Assembly: GCF_020510665.1 (NCBI RefSeq)
Contig: NZ_CP075187.1
Coordinates: 3,293,001-3,357,000 of the forward strand
Direction of reading: 5' to 3'
Length of the DNA stretch: 64,000 bases
Source: Dechloromonas denitrificans
GTDB lineage: Bacteria > Pseudomonadota > Gammaproteobacteria > Burkholderiales > Rhodocyclaceae
Shown piece after piece: positions 54,643 through 63,427 of this stretch (position 1 is its first letter; each line of letters opens with the position of its first letter). The notes below the pieces were generated by a model. It ran no database searches. It saw only the letters and a program-made list of their open reading frames with translations, and was not told the DNA's origin. Position numbers and translations under genes: made by a program.

Positions 54643-55838
54643 GGCAGCGGGAACAGGCGGAAGCCTTCCTTCTCGGTACGCCAGAAAACATAGAGTTTCT
54701 CCTGCTGGCGAATGACACGAACCTGATCGGAAGCTCCATCAGTCGAGGCCAGAGCCAGTTCGCTGAATTTTTCTCCGCCATCGGTCGACACCAGGCCGCG
54801 CAACTGCGTCCGTTCGCCATCGAATTCCTTCCAGGCAATCAGCAACTTGCCGCCAGCCGCCGCGAGATCGGCGTGCGCCGCCCGCAGCCCGCCGATGACA
54901 CGCTGACCTTCAACGCGAATTTCATCCCCCGGCAGCAGTCGACCGTAGAAAACCCGCCCGGCACCGTCTTTCTGGTTGAACCAGACAGCATGACGCAGAC
55001 CGGCAGCATCAACCGTCAGTGAAGGCCCGTGATGCGGACAACCATCGACTTTCCAGCGATCGAAAGTGGCGCGTTGCACACGCTGGCTCGCACCTTCCGC
55101 CGTAAACCGGAGCAATGCGTGGTCGCGCTCATTCGGGGCAAAGACATGGCGCCACATGAAGAGTGGCGTACCGTCACGATCCAGGGCCGAAGCAATCCGG
55201 CAACACTCACAGGAATGGTCGGCCAGCTTGCGCTCAGGTTGAAAACTGCGGCCACCATCGTTCGATACGGCGCTATAGATGGCCGCACCACGATAAGCTG
55301 CCTTGCTGGTCTTGGCCGCTTCCAGATCGCGCTTGTCGATCCAGGCCAGGATGACCTTGTTATCCGGTGTCGTCAGCAAGGATTCGAAGCGATGGGTAAT
55401 TTCAGCCGGATCTTTATGCACCGTCAGCGGCGGCGAGAAATTCCTGCCATCATCGGCACGAGCCAAGCGAATCGCTCCGCTGTACGGCTTGCCGAGCGGG
55501 CGCGTCCATGAGACGAGCAAACCGCCATCGGCACTGAATGCCAACTTGGGCCGGTTCTCGCCATCAGCCGAAATCGCCTCCGGCAGGGCGTTGACCGCAG
55601 CAGGCGCCGACCAGCTCTGGCCTTGGTCCTGACTGCGATAAAGCATGATGTGCTCGCCCTGCTTGGCGGCAACCAGCAGCGTGCCATCCGGGGCAAAGAT
55701 GGCCGAGCTGCCAAGCTCGAGCCGGGGAGCCTTGGCCATGCCAGGCATGGTATCGGCCGCAACCGCAGTCGAGGCAATCAGCCACAGGCCGAGTGCCAGT
55801 AAGGTCAGACGCTTAGTAATCAATGCGAATCTCGCCAT
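54639..55838 (-). CDS. Exported sialidase-fold (BNR-type) beta-propeller protein
   Basis: 399-residue secreted protein. The signal peptide (LTLLALGLWLIASTAVAA) is followed by repeated blades with SxDxGxxW-type motifs (YRSQDQGQSWSAP, AVSNDGGRSFQPE, VSTDGGEKFSE). It also has two cysteine-rich segments, CECC (HSCECCRIA) and CPHHGP. These recur in a subset of sialidase-like proteins, but the glycosidase catalytic residues cannot be confirmed. Its start lies inside the 3' end of the receptor gene (26-base overlap). Sialidase activity is not implied; a binding or redox role with the receptor is possible. Confidence 0.75.
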   Translation of the reverse strand: MARFALITKRLTLLALGLWLIASTAVAADTMPGMAKAPRLELGSSAIFAPDGTLLVAAKQGEHIMLYRSQDQGQSWSAPAAVNALPEAISADGENRPKLAFSADGGLLVSWTRPLGKPYSGAIRLARADDGRNFSPPLTVHKDPAEITHRFESLLTTPDNKVILAWIDKRDLEAAKTSKAAYRGAAIYSAVSNDGGRSFQPERKLADHSCECCRIASALDRDGTPLFMWRHVFAPNERDHALLRFTAEGASQRVQRATFDRWKVDGCPHHGPSLTVDAAGLRHAVWFNQKDGAGRVFYGRLLPGDEIRVEGQRVIGGLRAAHADLAAAGGKLLIAWKEFDGERTQLRGLVSTDGGEKFSELALASTDGASDQVRVIRQQEKLYVFWRTEKEGFRLFPLP

Positions 55839-58074
55839 GGAAGGTACGCTGTGGATAAGGATGGAAGGCGTAATACTTCTCGTTGGTCAGGTTGTCGATA
55901 CCAAAGCCGGCCGTCATGCCCTTGGCGAAACGGTAGGAAATCTTGGTGTCGAAGGTCGAGAAGGTACTGTTGCCGCCATAGGTGTTCGCCCATTCATCGG
56001 AATTATCCGGGTTGTTGTATTGCTTGCCGCTATATTTATAGCCGAGCATGCCTGTCCACTGGTCGTTGAACCGATAGACGGCGAGCAGCGAGGCGCGCCA
56101 GTCGGGTACCCGGATCACCCACTTGCCGACGCTGGCCGGATAAAGATGGTTTTCCAACACCCGTGAGCGCGCATAAGTCATGCTGGCCGTCAGATCGAGG
56201 CCACGCAACACTTCCGGCGCAACGTAGGCAACTTCGGCGCCGCGCACGCGCAACTTGTCGATATTTTGATTGCGCGTCGTCAACGCGTAGTCGGTGAAGC
56301 TGTACAGCGCGTCATGCACGATTTCTTCGAATAGCGAGAAACGCAACGTACCGCGCCCAAGCGCTCCCTCAGCCGTCAGATCCTTGGCAAAAACCTGCTC
56401 AGGCTTCAGGTTGGGGTCGCTGATCCGGGTTGTCGTACTGGTTTTTTCCGTCTGGTACAACTCGGTCACCGTCGGGAAACGGAAAGCCTTGCCAAACGAG
56501 CCACGCAGCATCCAGTCAGGCGTTGCCTGCCAAGCCAGCGAAAGCTTGGGCGAAGTACCGCTCTCTTCACGTTCGCGGAAATTGTTCTGACCCAGTGCAC
56601 TGGTGTAAATCTCACCCTTGCTGGCCTGCCATTGTTCCTGGCGGACGCCTGCGGTCAATGTGAAGCGTGGGGCAAATTTCCATTCATCCTGGAGATAAAT
56701 CGCCTGGGTTTGCGTCCGCCCGTAGTTGCGATCGGTCAGAGCCGTCTTGCTGTCTTCGGACAGCCAGTTACCGGCATTGTATTTTTTGTAGTCGTACGTA
56801 TAGGCATCGTGATGCAGACCAGCCGTCACGGTATGGCCTACCTTGCCGCCATCCGGCTTCCAGATCAGACGCAGGTCGGCGTTATTCCAACCAGTACCAT
56901 CCGACAAGGCCACCGTCCCGTTGCTCAGGGTCGGCGATGCGGCTGTCCGCAAGCTGTCGGTCGGGGTCTGGTAGAGCGAGAAAGCGCTCTCCAGGCGCCA
57001 GTCGTTACTTAGCCGACTATCGAAAGTCAGGCCGAACAGGCGGTTGACCGTTTCGCTACGATTCGGAGCAAAAGTCGAGGCAGCCACGGTGTAGCGCTGC
57101 CCATTGACCAGGATGGCACTGGTTCCCGTTGCAGAATACGCGGTTTGGCCATTGGCATCTTTTAAATAGCTTTCAGCCCTATTCGTCGAATTGTTATGCC
57201 ACTCTCCGAAAGTAAAAGCCAAGCGAGTTTCCGGTGCAAAATCGTAAGCAAGCCGGATTTTGCCGACATCCTGGATGGTGTGGTCGATATTGGTCGCCCC
57301 GACGATCACCCGTTGCCCCCCTGAAGGGTCCTGGTCTACGGTGTGGCCAGAATAGGCGACGCTACCGGCACCACTGGTTGCCTTGGTTGCCGCTGCAAAA
57401 CTCATTGGCTGGCCACGGCTATCAAGATGGTTGGCCATCAGCGAAACACTCAAGCCACCAACCCGGAAACCACCACTAGCCTGCTCCTGATGGCCGTAAG
57501 CGGTCATGTCGGTGCCGTACAACTTGTAGGGCTGTGAGAAGAACTGGACGCGGGCATGCGCTTCGACATCCTCAGGCCGCCGCGTCGTCATCAGGATCGT
57601 CGCCCCCGCCGAATTGCCCGGCAGCAGGGCGGAAAATGGCCCGTACAACACGTTGACCGTGTCAATCTCCTCGCTGCCAACCAGGTTCCAGCGTGCCGGG
57701 TAGGCGTAGCTGTTGCCGAGCAGGTTGGAGAGCAACAGACCATCGGCATAGACCAGCGAGCGGGCGCTCTGCACGGTGCCGGTAGTACGCGCTGCGATGA
57801 TTGCGTTGCGGTCGCCGATGTAACGTTTGCGAATCTGCAGGCTGGGCATGTATTTGACGACGTCTTCAGTATTGACGACGTTCATGTTGCGCGCCTGCTC
57901 CCCGGTCACCTCGGCCTGCGGAGAGGGATTGTGCACAACAGCGCTCGGCCGGCTCTGGCGTACCGTCATTTCCGACAGCTCCTTGGCACTCTCCTCTTCA
58001 GCGGCGATTAGCTGGCCAGATGCGGCGAGGGCGGCAATCGCCCACGCCAGGGGCTTGATACGCATTTTTTTCAT
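55813..58074 (-). CDS. TonB-dependent outer-membrane receptor
   Basis: 753-residue receptor. The ATG at 58074 (MKKMRIKPLAWAIAALAASGQLIAA) gives a signal peptide; a TTG-start frame to 58092 is less likely. A TonB-box-like SEMTVRQSR is followed by the plug (DVVKYMPSLQIRKRYIGDRNAI, GPFSALLPGNSAGATILMTTRR) and a barrel with long extracellular loops, ending EIRIDY. It is encoded after exbD in the tonB operon. No clear metal-ligand motif was found; substrate unknown. Confidence 0.9.
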   Translation of the reverse strand: MKKMRIKPLAWAIAALAASGQLIAAEEESAKELSEMTVRQSRPSAVVHNPSPQAEVTGEQARNMNVVNTEDVVKYMPSLQIRKRYIGDRNAIIAARTTGTVQSARSLVYADGLLLSNLLGNSYAYPARWNLVGSEEIDTVNVLYGPFSALLPGNSAGATILMTTRRPEDVEAHARVQFFSQPYKLYGTDMTAYGHQEQASGGFRVGGLSVSLMANHLDSRGQPMSFAAATKATSGAGSVAYSGHTVDQDPSGGQRVIVGATNIDHTIQDVGKIRLAYDFAPETRLAFTFGEWHNNSTNRAESYLKDANGQTAYSATGTSAILVNGQRYTVAASTFAPNRSETVNRLFGLTFDSRLSNDWRLESAFSLYQTPTDSLRTAASPTLSNGTVALSDGTGWNNADLRLIWKPDGGKVGHTVTAGLHHDAYTYDYKKYNAGNWLSEDSKTALTDRNYGRTQTQAIYLQDEWKFAPRFTLTAGVRQEQWQASKGEIYTSALGQNNFREREESGTSPKLSLAWQATPDWMLRGSFGKAFRFPTVTELYQTEKTSTTTRISDPNLKPEQVFAKDLTAEGALGRGTLRFSLFEEIVHDALYSFTDYALTTRNQNIDKLRVRGAEVAYVAPEVLRGLDLTASMTYARSRVLENHLYPASVGKWVIRVPDWRASLLAVYRFNDQWTGMLGYKYSGKQYNNPDNSDEWANTYGGNSTFSTFDTKISYRFAKGMTAGFGIDNLTNEKYYAFHPYPQRTFHGEIRIDY

Positions 58075-58092
58075 CTTTTTCTCGTCAATCAA

Positions 58093-58509
58093 TCAGGGAT
58101 TCGGCTGTGTCAGGAAGGCGATCTTCACGATATTGGCGCGTTGCGCCGCCGCCATCACGTCGGCGACATTTTCGTAAGCCACCTTGCGGTCAGCGCGCAG
58201 GTGCAATTCCGGCTGACGGACGCTGACGTCGGCAAAACGGCCAGCCAGGGCATCACGGTGAATAGCTTCGCCATTCCAGAAAATATTGCCGTCGACATCG
58301 ATTGCCAACTGGATAACCTCCGGCTTTTCATCCAGTTTGGTGGCTGAAACCTGCGGCAGGTCGATCGGCACCGCCTGGTGAAAAAGCGGCGCGGTGATGA
58401 TGAAAATCACCAGCAGCACCAGCATCACATCGACCAGTGGTGTCGTGTTGATTTCGGCCATTGGCTGGCCGCTGCCACCTTCATCAAAGCTACCAAAGGC
58501 CATGATCAA
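58093..58509 (-). CDS. exbD: Biopolymer transport protein ExbD
   Basis: 138-residue single-helix protein. EINTTPLVDVMLVLLVIFIITAPL carries the proton-pathway aspartate (Asp27), followed by a periplasmic domain. It overlaps exbB by four bases and precedes the receptor gene. Confidence 0.94.
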   Translation of the reverse strand: MIMAFGSFDEGGSGQPMAEINTTPLVDVMLVLLVIFIITAPLFHQAVPIDLPQVSATKLDEKPEVIQLAIDVDGNIFWNGEAIHRDALAGRFADVSVRQPELHLRADRKVAYENVADVMAAAQRANIVKIAFLTQPNP

Positions 58510-59240
58510 CCCTGCCGATTGGCACGCACGGCGCCGATGTCGACCAGATTGACGTTGCCACCGACCCGTACGCCGGTCGTCAGGTAGGCATGCAGATCAT
58601 GGGCGAAACCATCCAGTTGCACCGCAATCAGCCGATTGGCGCGCGTAAAGGCGTTGTAGGCGAGCACGGCCGGGATGGCTACGAAGAGGCCAGCGGCAGT
58701 CATGATCAGCGCCTCGCCAACCGGGCCAGCGACCTTGTCGAGCACCACCTGGGTTGCCCCGGACAAACCGACCAGTGCGTGATAAATCCCCCAGACTGTA
58801 CCGAACAGACCAATGAATGGCGCGGTCGACCCGACCGAAGCGAGAAAAGTCAGGCCGCGTTCGATTCGTGCCTGCGTATTGACGATGTGCGAACGCATCG
58901 ACCGGGTCACAAACTCACTGGCATTGACGCCGGCTCCGATGCCGCGCGCCGCATTCTGCTGGTGCGCCTGTGCCGAATGCGCACCGGTCAGGGCCAGGCC
59001 GGCAAAAATTCCCGAAGGATCATCGCGCCGCAAGGCCTCGAGCGCCTCGGGCAGCGAATTGGCACTCCAGAAACTGCTCAGTGCCCGTTCCTGGGAGCGC
59101 GACGCACGCCAGGCCGACATCAGCTTGCTGAGGATAACCGACCATGAGGCCAGCGAAAGCAGGGCTAGGATGACAGCCGTAACATGCGTCACCAGATCGC
59201 CCTGGCTCCAAAAGTGGGCAATGCCCATTTGCGATTCCAT
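58506..59240 (-). CDS. exbB: Biopolymer transport protein ExbB
   Basis: 244-residue three-helix MotA/TolQ/ExbB protein. The conserved block is LTFLASVGSTAPFIGLFGTVWGIYHALVGLSG followed by AGPVGEALIMTAAGLFVAIPAVLAYNAF. The start at 59240 follows GAAAGG; a second ATG at 59228 is possible. With ExbD and TonB it powers the receptor in the same operon. Confidence 0.95.
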   Translation of the reverse strand: MESQMGIAHFWSQGDLVTHVTAVILALLSLASWSVILSKLMSAWRASRSQERALSSFWSANSLPEALEALRRDDPSGIFAGLALTGAHSAQAHQQNAARGIGAGVNASEFVTRSMRSHIVNTQARIERGLTFLASVGSTAPFIGLFGTVWGIYHALVGLSGATQVVLDKVAGPVGEALIMTAAGLFVAIPAVLAYNAFTRANRLIAVQLDGFAHDLHAYLTTGVRVGGNVNLVDIGAVRANRQG

Positions 59241-59263
59241 GCTTTACCTTTCTTCGACTTTCT

Positions 59264-59938
59264 TCAATCAAGCGCAAAGGTGATCGGGACGATCACCGAA
59301 GATTCAACAGCCTCATCGCCGCGCCGCGCCGGCACGAAACGCCAGCGCACCACGGCATCAGTTGCCGCACCATCGAGGCGGGCAAAGCCGCTCGACCTGG
59401 AAACCATCACATCGAGCGCATTTCCCTGGGCGCTGACCCGAACTTTCAACAAGACCTTGCCCTCCTCGCCATTGCGTCGGGAAATGCTGGGGTAAACCGG
59501 CTTCGGGTTGTGCAGGTAATCGGCATCGAAGCGAGCGGCAATCAACGCAGCAACCGGTGCCGGAGGAGCGATGACCGGCTGTGCCGGTGGAGCCGGGGGC
59601 TGTACCGGCACGACGAAACTGCTCGCGCTAGCCTGCGGGTTATCGACCGCCAGCACCGGCTGCGGTTTGATCTCCGGCGGGCGGCGCAACTGAGGTATCG
59701 GCTTGGGCGGGGGCGGCAAGGGTTTCGCCGGCTCAATCTTCTTTTCTTCAAGTTGCGGTAACAACCGGGCGCTGATCGTCGCCGGCAACTGGATCAACTC
59801 ATTTTTTACCGACAGATAAAGAGCTGCGTAAACCAGCAGTAAATGCAGGGTAATAACGAGGCCGGCAGTTGCCAGGCGCTCGCCCAGCGAGGGCTGTGCC
59901 TCGAAGCGATCCAGCGGCGGTAGCGCAACAGAAATCAC
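59264..59938 (-). CDS. tonB: Energy transducer TonB
   Basis: 224-residue protein. One helix near residues 22-45, a proline-rich periplasmic linker (AKPLPPPPKPIPQLRRPPE), and the C-terminal TonB domain (LHNPKPVYPSISRRNGEEGKVLLKVRVSAQG ... VRWRFVPARRG). It heads the tonB-exbB-exbD-receptor operon. Confidence 0.94.
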   Translation of the reverse strand: MISVALPPLDRFEAQPSLGERLATAGLVITLHLLLVYAALYLSVKNELIQLPATISARLLPQLEEKKIEPAKPLPPPPKPIPQLRRPPEIKPQPVLAVDNPQASASSFVVPVQPPAPPAQPVIAPPAPVAALIAARFDADYLHNPKPVYPSISRRNGEEGKVLLKVRVSAQGNALDVMVSRSSGFARLDGAATDAVVRWRFVPARRGDEAVESSVIVPITFALD

Positions 59939-59952
59939 AGTTCTCCCTGATA

Positions 59953-59966
59953 TTGACCCAGATCAA
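59953..59966. promoter_or_regulatory. FNR/CRP-type box upstream of tonB
   Basis: TTGACCCAGATCAA is a near-perfect dyad that differs by one base from the FNR consensus TTGATNNNNATCAA. It is 15-28 bases upstream of the tonB ATG. A TATAAC -10-like sequence on the minus strand lies just upstream of it, so a bound protein would overlap the transcription start and probably repress. Confidence 0.4.
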
Positions 59967-60116
59967 AATGTTATAAAAAACAACATCTTGGCGAGCCGGG
60001 ATTCTAAATGACAGGAAGCTTCCTGCCGATGCGACAAATTGCCGCAGAGCCGTGCGCTCTTTTATTGTGCAGGGTATGGGACGAAATGGGTCGAAGAAAT
60101 ACAGATGACCGCTTCT

Positions 60117-60170
60117 ACCAATATCGGTATTGGTTTATCCGTCGGACACGACCGATAAACCAATACCGAT
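60117..60170. repeat. Large inverted repeat between tonB and ribE
   Basis: ATCGGTATTGGTTTATC (60123-60139) and its exact reverse complement (60154-60170) form a 17-bp stem. Inside, GTCG and CGAC extend the stem after one C-C mismatch, leaving a GACA loop. The left arm itself overlaps a smaller dyad, ACCAATA-TCGG-TATTGGT (60117-60134). No T-run follows on either side. The 279-base gap from 59938 to 60217 holds this, the FNR-like box and a CAGGAAGCTTCCTG palindrome (60012-60025); no gene is supported there. Confidence 0.75.
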
Positions 60171-60216
60171 CAGGCAAACCATCCAGCCAAACCGACTGGA
60201 TGGCGTAGTCTGACTT

Positions 60217-60807
60217 TTAAGCAGCGCCGCTCAGCATGCGCTCGACGTAACGGGCGATCAGATCGATTTCCAGATTGACCCGGCTGCCCGGCACCAGATG
60301 CTTCAGTGTCGTGCTTTCCAGCGTGTGGGGAATCAGGTTGATGGTGAAAACGTCACCCGCTACTTCATTGGTTGTCAGGCTCGTCCCGTTGATCGTAATC
60401 GACCCTTTGCGCGCAATATATTTTGCCAGTTCATGCGGCGCACGAATTTCGAGCAGGCGATTGTCGCCGACCGGGTCGAAGCGCAGAACTTCACCCACAC
60501 CATCGACGTGACCTGAAACCAGATGGCCGCCCAGACGGTCAGCCAGGCGCAGCGCCTTCTCCATGTTGATTTCACCAGGCGCATCGAGACCGACCGTACA
60601 GGAAAAAGTCTCCGGCGAGACGTCGACCGCGAAAGTATTGCCTTCGTTGGCAACCACGGTCAGGCAAACGCCGTTGCAGGCAATCGAATCGCCCAGCGCG
60701 ACGTCATCCAGCCCCAGGCTGCCGGCGTCGATGTGCAGGCGAAAACCCGCTTCGCGCGGTGTCAGGGAAGTAATGCGGCCAACCGCCGCGATGATTCCAG
60801 AAAACAT
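60217..60807 (-). CDS. ribE: Riboflavin synthase alpha chain
   Basis: 196-residue enzyme dismutating two 6,7-dimethyl-8-ribityllumazine molecules to riboflavin. Two lumazine-binding repeats are visible: MFSGIIAAVGRITSL with DSIACNGVCLTV in the first half, GHLVSGHVDGVGEV with GSITINGTSLTTNEV in the second. Length is normal. It is monocistronic here; no FMN riboswitch pattern was seen upstream. Confidence 0.96.
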   Translation of the reverse strand: MFSGIIAAVGRITSLTPREAGFRLHIDAGSLGLDDVALGDSIACNGVCLTVVANEGNTFAVDVSPETFSCTVGLDAPGEINMEKALRLADRLGGHLVSGHVDGVGEVLRFDPVGDNRLLEIRAPHELAKYIARKGSITINGTSLTTNEVAGDVFTINLIPHTLESTTLKHLVPGSRVNLEIDLIARYVERMLSGAA

Positions 60808-60934
60808 TGGCAGAACCCGTTTTTGCTCAAAACGCTGACTTTATCACGCCAGGTTGACCTGATGGCTTGCAGAAACGACGGCTTGGGCATAGCTTTTCAC
60901 TATTTGGCAATCGATTCACCCAGGGGAAACAACA

Positions 60935-62074
60935 ATGAAAAAGACCATGCTTGCCGCCCTGCTCGGGGCTCTTTCCTTTGCATCCTGTGCCGAGGTCAAT
61001 GTCGGTGTCACGCTCTCGGCCACCGGCCCGGCGGCCTCGCTGGGCATCCCGGAGAAAAACACGATCGATCTGTTGCCCCGGACCATTGCCGGCCAGAAAA
61101 TCAACTACATCGTGCTCGATGACGCATCGGATACGACCACTGCGGTCAAAAACGCCCGCAAACTGATCAGCGAAAGCAAGATTGATCTGCTGATCGGCTC
61201 AACCACAACGCCCAATTCATTGGCCATGATTGACATCGTTGCCGAAAACGAAACACCGATGATCGCCCTGGCCGCCTCGGCACGCATTGTTGAACCCATG
61301 GACGACAAGCGAAAATGGGTCTTCAAGACACCGCAAAACGACGCCCAGATGTCGACTGCGATTGTCGAGCACATGACCAATCGCAACGTCAAAACCGTTG
61401 CCTACATCGGATTTTCCGATGCCTATGGCGAAGGCTGGTGGAATGAGTTCTCGAAACTTGCCGACGTCCGCAAACTCAAGCTCGTCGCCAATGAACGTTT
61501 CAACCGGACCGATACCACGGTAACCGGGCAGGTATTGAAAATGCTGGCTGCCAAACCGGATGCCATCCTGATCGGCGGCGCCGGCACGCCTGCAGCCCTG
61601 CCGCAAAAATCGCTCAAGGAAAAAGGCTACAAGGGATTGATCTACCAGACCCACGGTGTCGCCAATAATGATTTCCTCCGGATTTGCGGCAAGGATTGTG
61701 AGGGAACCGCACTGCCCACCGGGCCGGTCCTGGTTGCAGCCCAACTGCCGGCCGACAATCCCGTCAAAAAATCGGCCGCAGAGTATGTCGGCAAATACGA
61801 AGCCGTTCACGGCAAAGGCAGCGTCAACGCTTTCGGCGGCTATGCCTGGGATGCCGGGCAGTTGCTGGCCGAGGCACTCCCTGCCGCATTGAAGAAAGCC
61901 CAGCCCGGCAACCGGGAGTTTCGTCTGGCCCTGCGCGATGCCATCGAAGCGACAAAGAATCTGGCGGCTTCGCATGGCGTTTACAACATGACGCCGAACG
62001 ACCATCTGGGTCTGGACCAGCGAGCCCGCGTGATGGTCACCATTCAGGATGGCAACTGGAAGCTGGCGCGCTGA
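60935..62074 (+). CDS. Branched-chain-amino-acid-type ABC substrate-binding protein (copy 1)
   Basis: 379-residue periplasmic binding protein of the LivJ/LivK (type 1 PBP) family. The signal peptide is MKKTMLAALLGALSFASCA; the mature part starts EVNVGVTLSATGPAASLGIPEKNT and contains LLIGSTTTPNSLAM and YIGFSDAYGEGWWNEF. It is paralogous along its whole length to the next gene. A pair of cysteines in RICGKDCEGTA is unique to this copy. The ligand may be an amino acid or an aromatic acid; the sequence does not decide. Confidence 0.9.
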   Translation: MKKTMLAALLGALSFASCAEVNVGVTLSATGPAASLGIPEKNTIDLLPRTIAGQKINYIVLDDASDTTTAVKNARKLISESKIDLLIGSTTTPNSLAMIDIVAENETPMIALAASARIVEPMDDKRKWVFKTPQNDAQMSTAIVEHMTNRNVKTVAYIGFSDAYGEGWWNEFSKLADVRKLKLVANERFNRTDTTVTGQVLKMLAAKPDAILIGGAGTPAALPQKSLKEKGYKGLIYQTHGVANNDFLRICGKDCEGTALPTGPVLVAAQLPADNPVKKSAAEYVGKYEAVHGKGSVNAFGGYAWDAGQLLAEALPAALKKAQPGNREFRLALRDAIEATKNLAASHGVYNMTPNDHLGLDQRARVMVTIQDGNWKLAR

Positions 62075-62203
62075 TCGCCCCGAAACTGGCCGGCTTCTCC
62101 ACCTGACGCAAGAAGCAACCGTTCCGCTGTACGCAGCATTGCCTGATCGGGTGGCGCTGCGTGGTAGACTCCGTTTTTTCCGCCTTTTTCCTGGGAGACA
62201 TAG

Positions 62204-63343
62204 ATGTACAAGAAACTGACGCTGGCTGTTCTGACCGCACTGTCCACCATGGCTCTGGCCGACATCAATGTCGGTGTTTCACTCTCGGCGACAGGCCCGG
62301 CCGCCTCGCTCGGCATTCCGGAAAAGAACACCATCGCGCTGCTGCCGACGACCATCGGTGGCCAGAAGGTCAATTACATCGTGCTCGACGATGCGACCGA
62401 CCCAACTGCCGCGACCAAGAACATCAAGAAACTGATCGGTGAGAACAAGGTCGATGTCGTGATCGGCTCGACCACCACGCCAAATTCGCTGGCCATGATG
62501 GATGTCGCGGTCGACAACGAAACGCCGCTGATTTCGATGGCTGGCTCGGCGATCGTCGTCGAACCGATGGATGCCAAGCGCCAGTGGGTGTTCAAGACGG
62601 CCCAGAACGATGCCCACATGGCCACCGCGCTGGTTCAGCACATGACCGACAAAAATGTCCAGACCGTCGCCTTCATCGGTTTTGCCGATGCCTACGGCGA
62701 AGGCTGGTTCAAGGAATTCGCCAAGATTGCCGAAGCCCGCAAGCTCAAGGTCGTTGCCAGCGAGCGCTTCCAGCGCAACGACACCTCGGTGACCGGCCAG
62801 ATCCTCAAGATCATGGCGGCCAAGCCGGATGCCGTGCTGGTCGGCGGCGCCGGCACACCGGCTGCGTTGCCCCAGAAGGCGCTCAAGGAAAAAGGCTACA
62901 AGGGCCTGATCTACCAGACCCACGGCGTCGCCAACAACGACTTCCTGCGCGTCGGTGGCAAGGATGTCGAAGGCGCCTTCCTGCCGGTCGGCCCGATGGT
63001 TGTGGCCGCCCAGTTGCCGAATGACAATCCGGTCAAAAAATCGGCCATGGAATACGTTGCCAAGTACGAAGCCGTGCATGGCAAAGGCAGCGTCAGTTCC
63101 TTCGGCGGCCACGCCTGGGATGCCGGCGTGCTGCTGCAAAGCGCCATTCCGCTTGCATTGAAGAAAGCACAGCCGGGCACCAAGGAATTCCGCAAGGCAC
63201 TGCGCGATGCACTGGAAAACAGCAAGAACCTGGCCGGCGCCCACGGCATCTTCAACACGTCCGCAAACGATCACCAGGGTTTTGACCAGCGCGCCCGCGT
63301 CATGGTCACGATTGAAAACAACGCCTGGAAACTCATCAAGTAA
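62204..63343 (+). CDS. Branched-chain-amino-acid-type ABC substrate-binding protein (copy 2)
   Basis: 379-residue paralogue of the preceding protein, same length and domain layout. The signal peptide is MYKKLTLAVLTALSTMALA, followed by DINVGVSLSATGPAASLGIPEKNT. It lacks the two cysteines of copy 1 (RVGGKDVEGAF). It follows a 130-base gap with its own GGGAG ribosome-binding site, and precedes livH, suggesting that it is the principal partner of that permease. Confidence 0.9.
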   Translation: MYKKLTLAVLTALSTMALADINVGVSLSATGPAASLGIPEKNTIALLPTTIGGQKVNYIVLDDATDPTAATKNIKKLIGENKVDVVIGSTTTPNSLAMMDVAVDNETPLISMAGSAIVVEPMDAKRQWVFKTAQNDAHMATALVQHMTDKNVQTVAFIGFADAYGEGWFKEFAKIAEARKLKVVASERFQRNDTSVTGQILKIMAAKPDAVLVGGAGTPAALPQKALKEKGYKGLIYQTHGVANNDFLRVGGKDVEGAFLPVGPMVVAAQLPNDNPVKKSAMEYVAKYEAVHGKGSVSSFGGHAWDAGVLLQSAIPLALKKAQPGTKEFRKALRDALENSKNLAGAHGIFNTSANDHQGFDQRARVMVTIENNAWKLIK

Positions 63344-63427
63344 GTAACAATCTGCCGCCACCAGGGCTCACCCGCCAGCCGGGTACGAGCCACTGGTCGG
63401 CGCTGCGGTCTCACACTCTCCGGTAGC

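Noticed and set aside
60117..60170. Insertion-sequence end or CRISPR repeat
   Set aside because: Only one inverted pair is present, with no transposase gene, target duplication or regularly spaced repeats nearby.
60008..60208. 66-codon plus-strand open frame across the tonB-ribE gap
   Set aside because: No ribosome-binding site, no recognisable domain, and it runs through the large inverted repeat.
60807..60935. FMN riboswitch in the ribE/liv intergenic region
   Set aside because: The conserved RFN blocks are absent; nothing structured was recognised in this 128-base gap.
62279..63361. 360-codon minus-strand open frame opposite the second Liv binding protein
   Set aside because: Antisense shadow; a similar one occurs opposite the paralogue, as expected from shared coding sequence.
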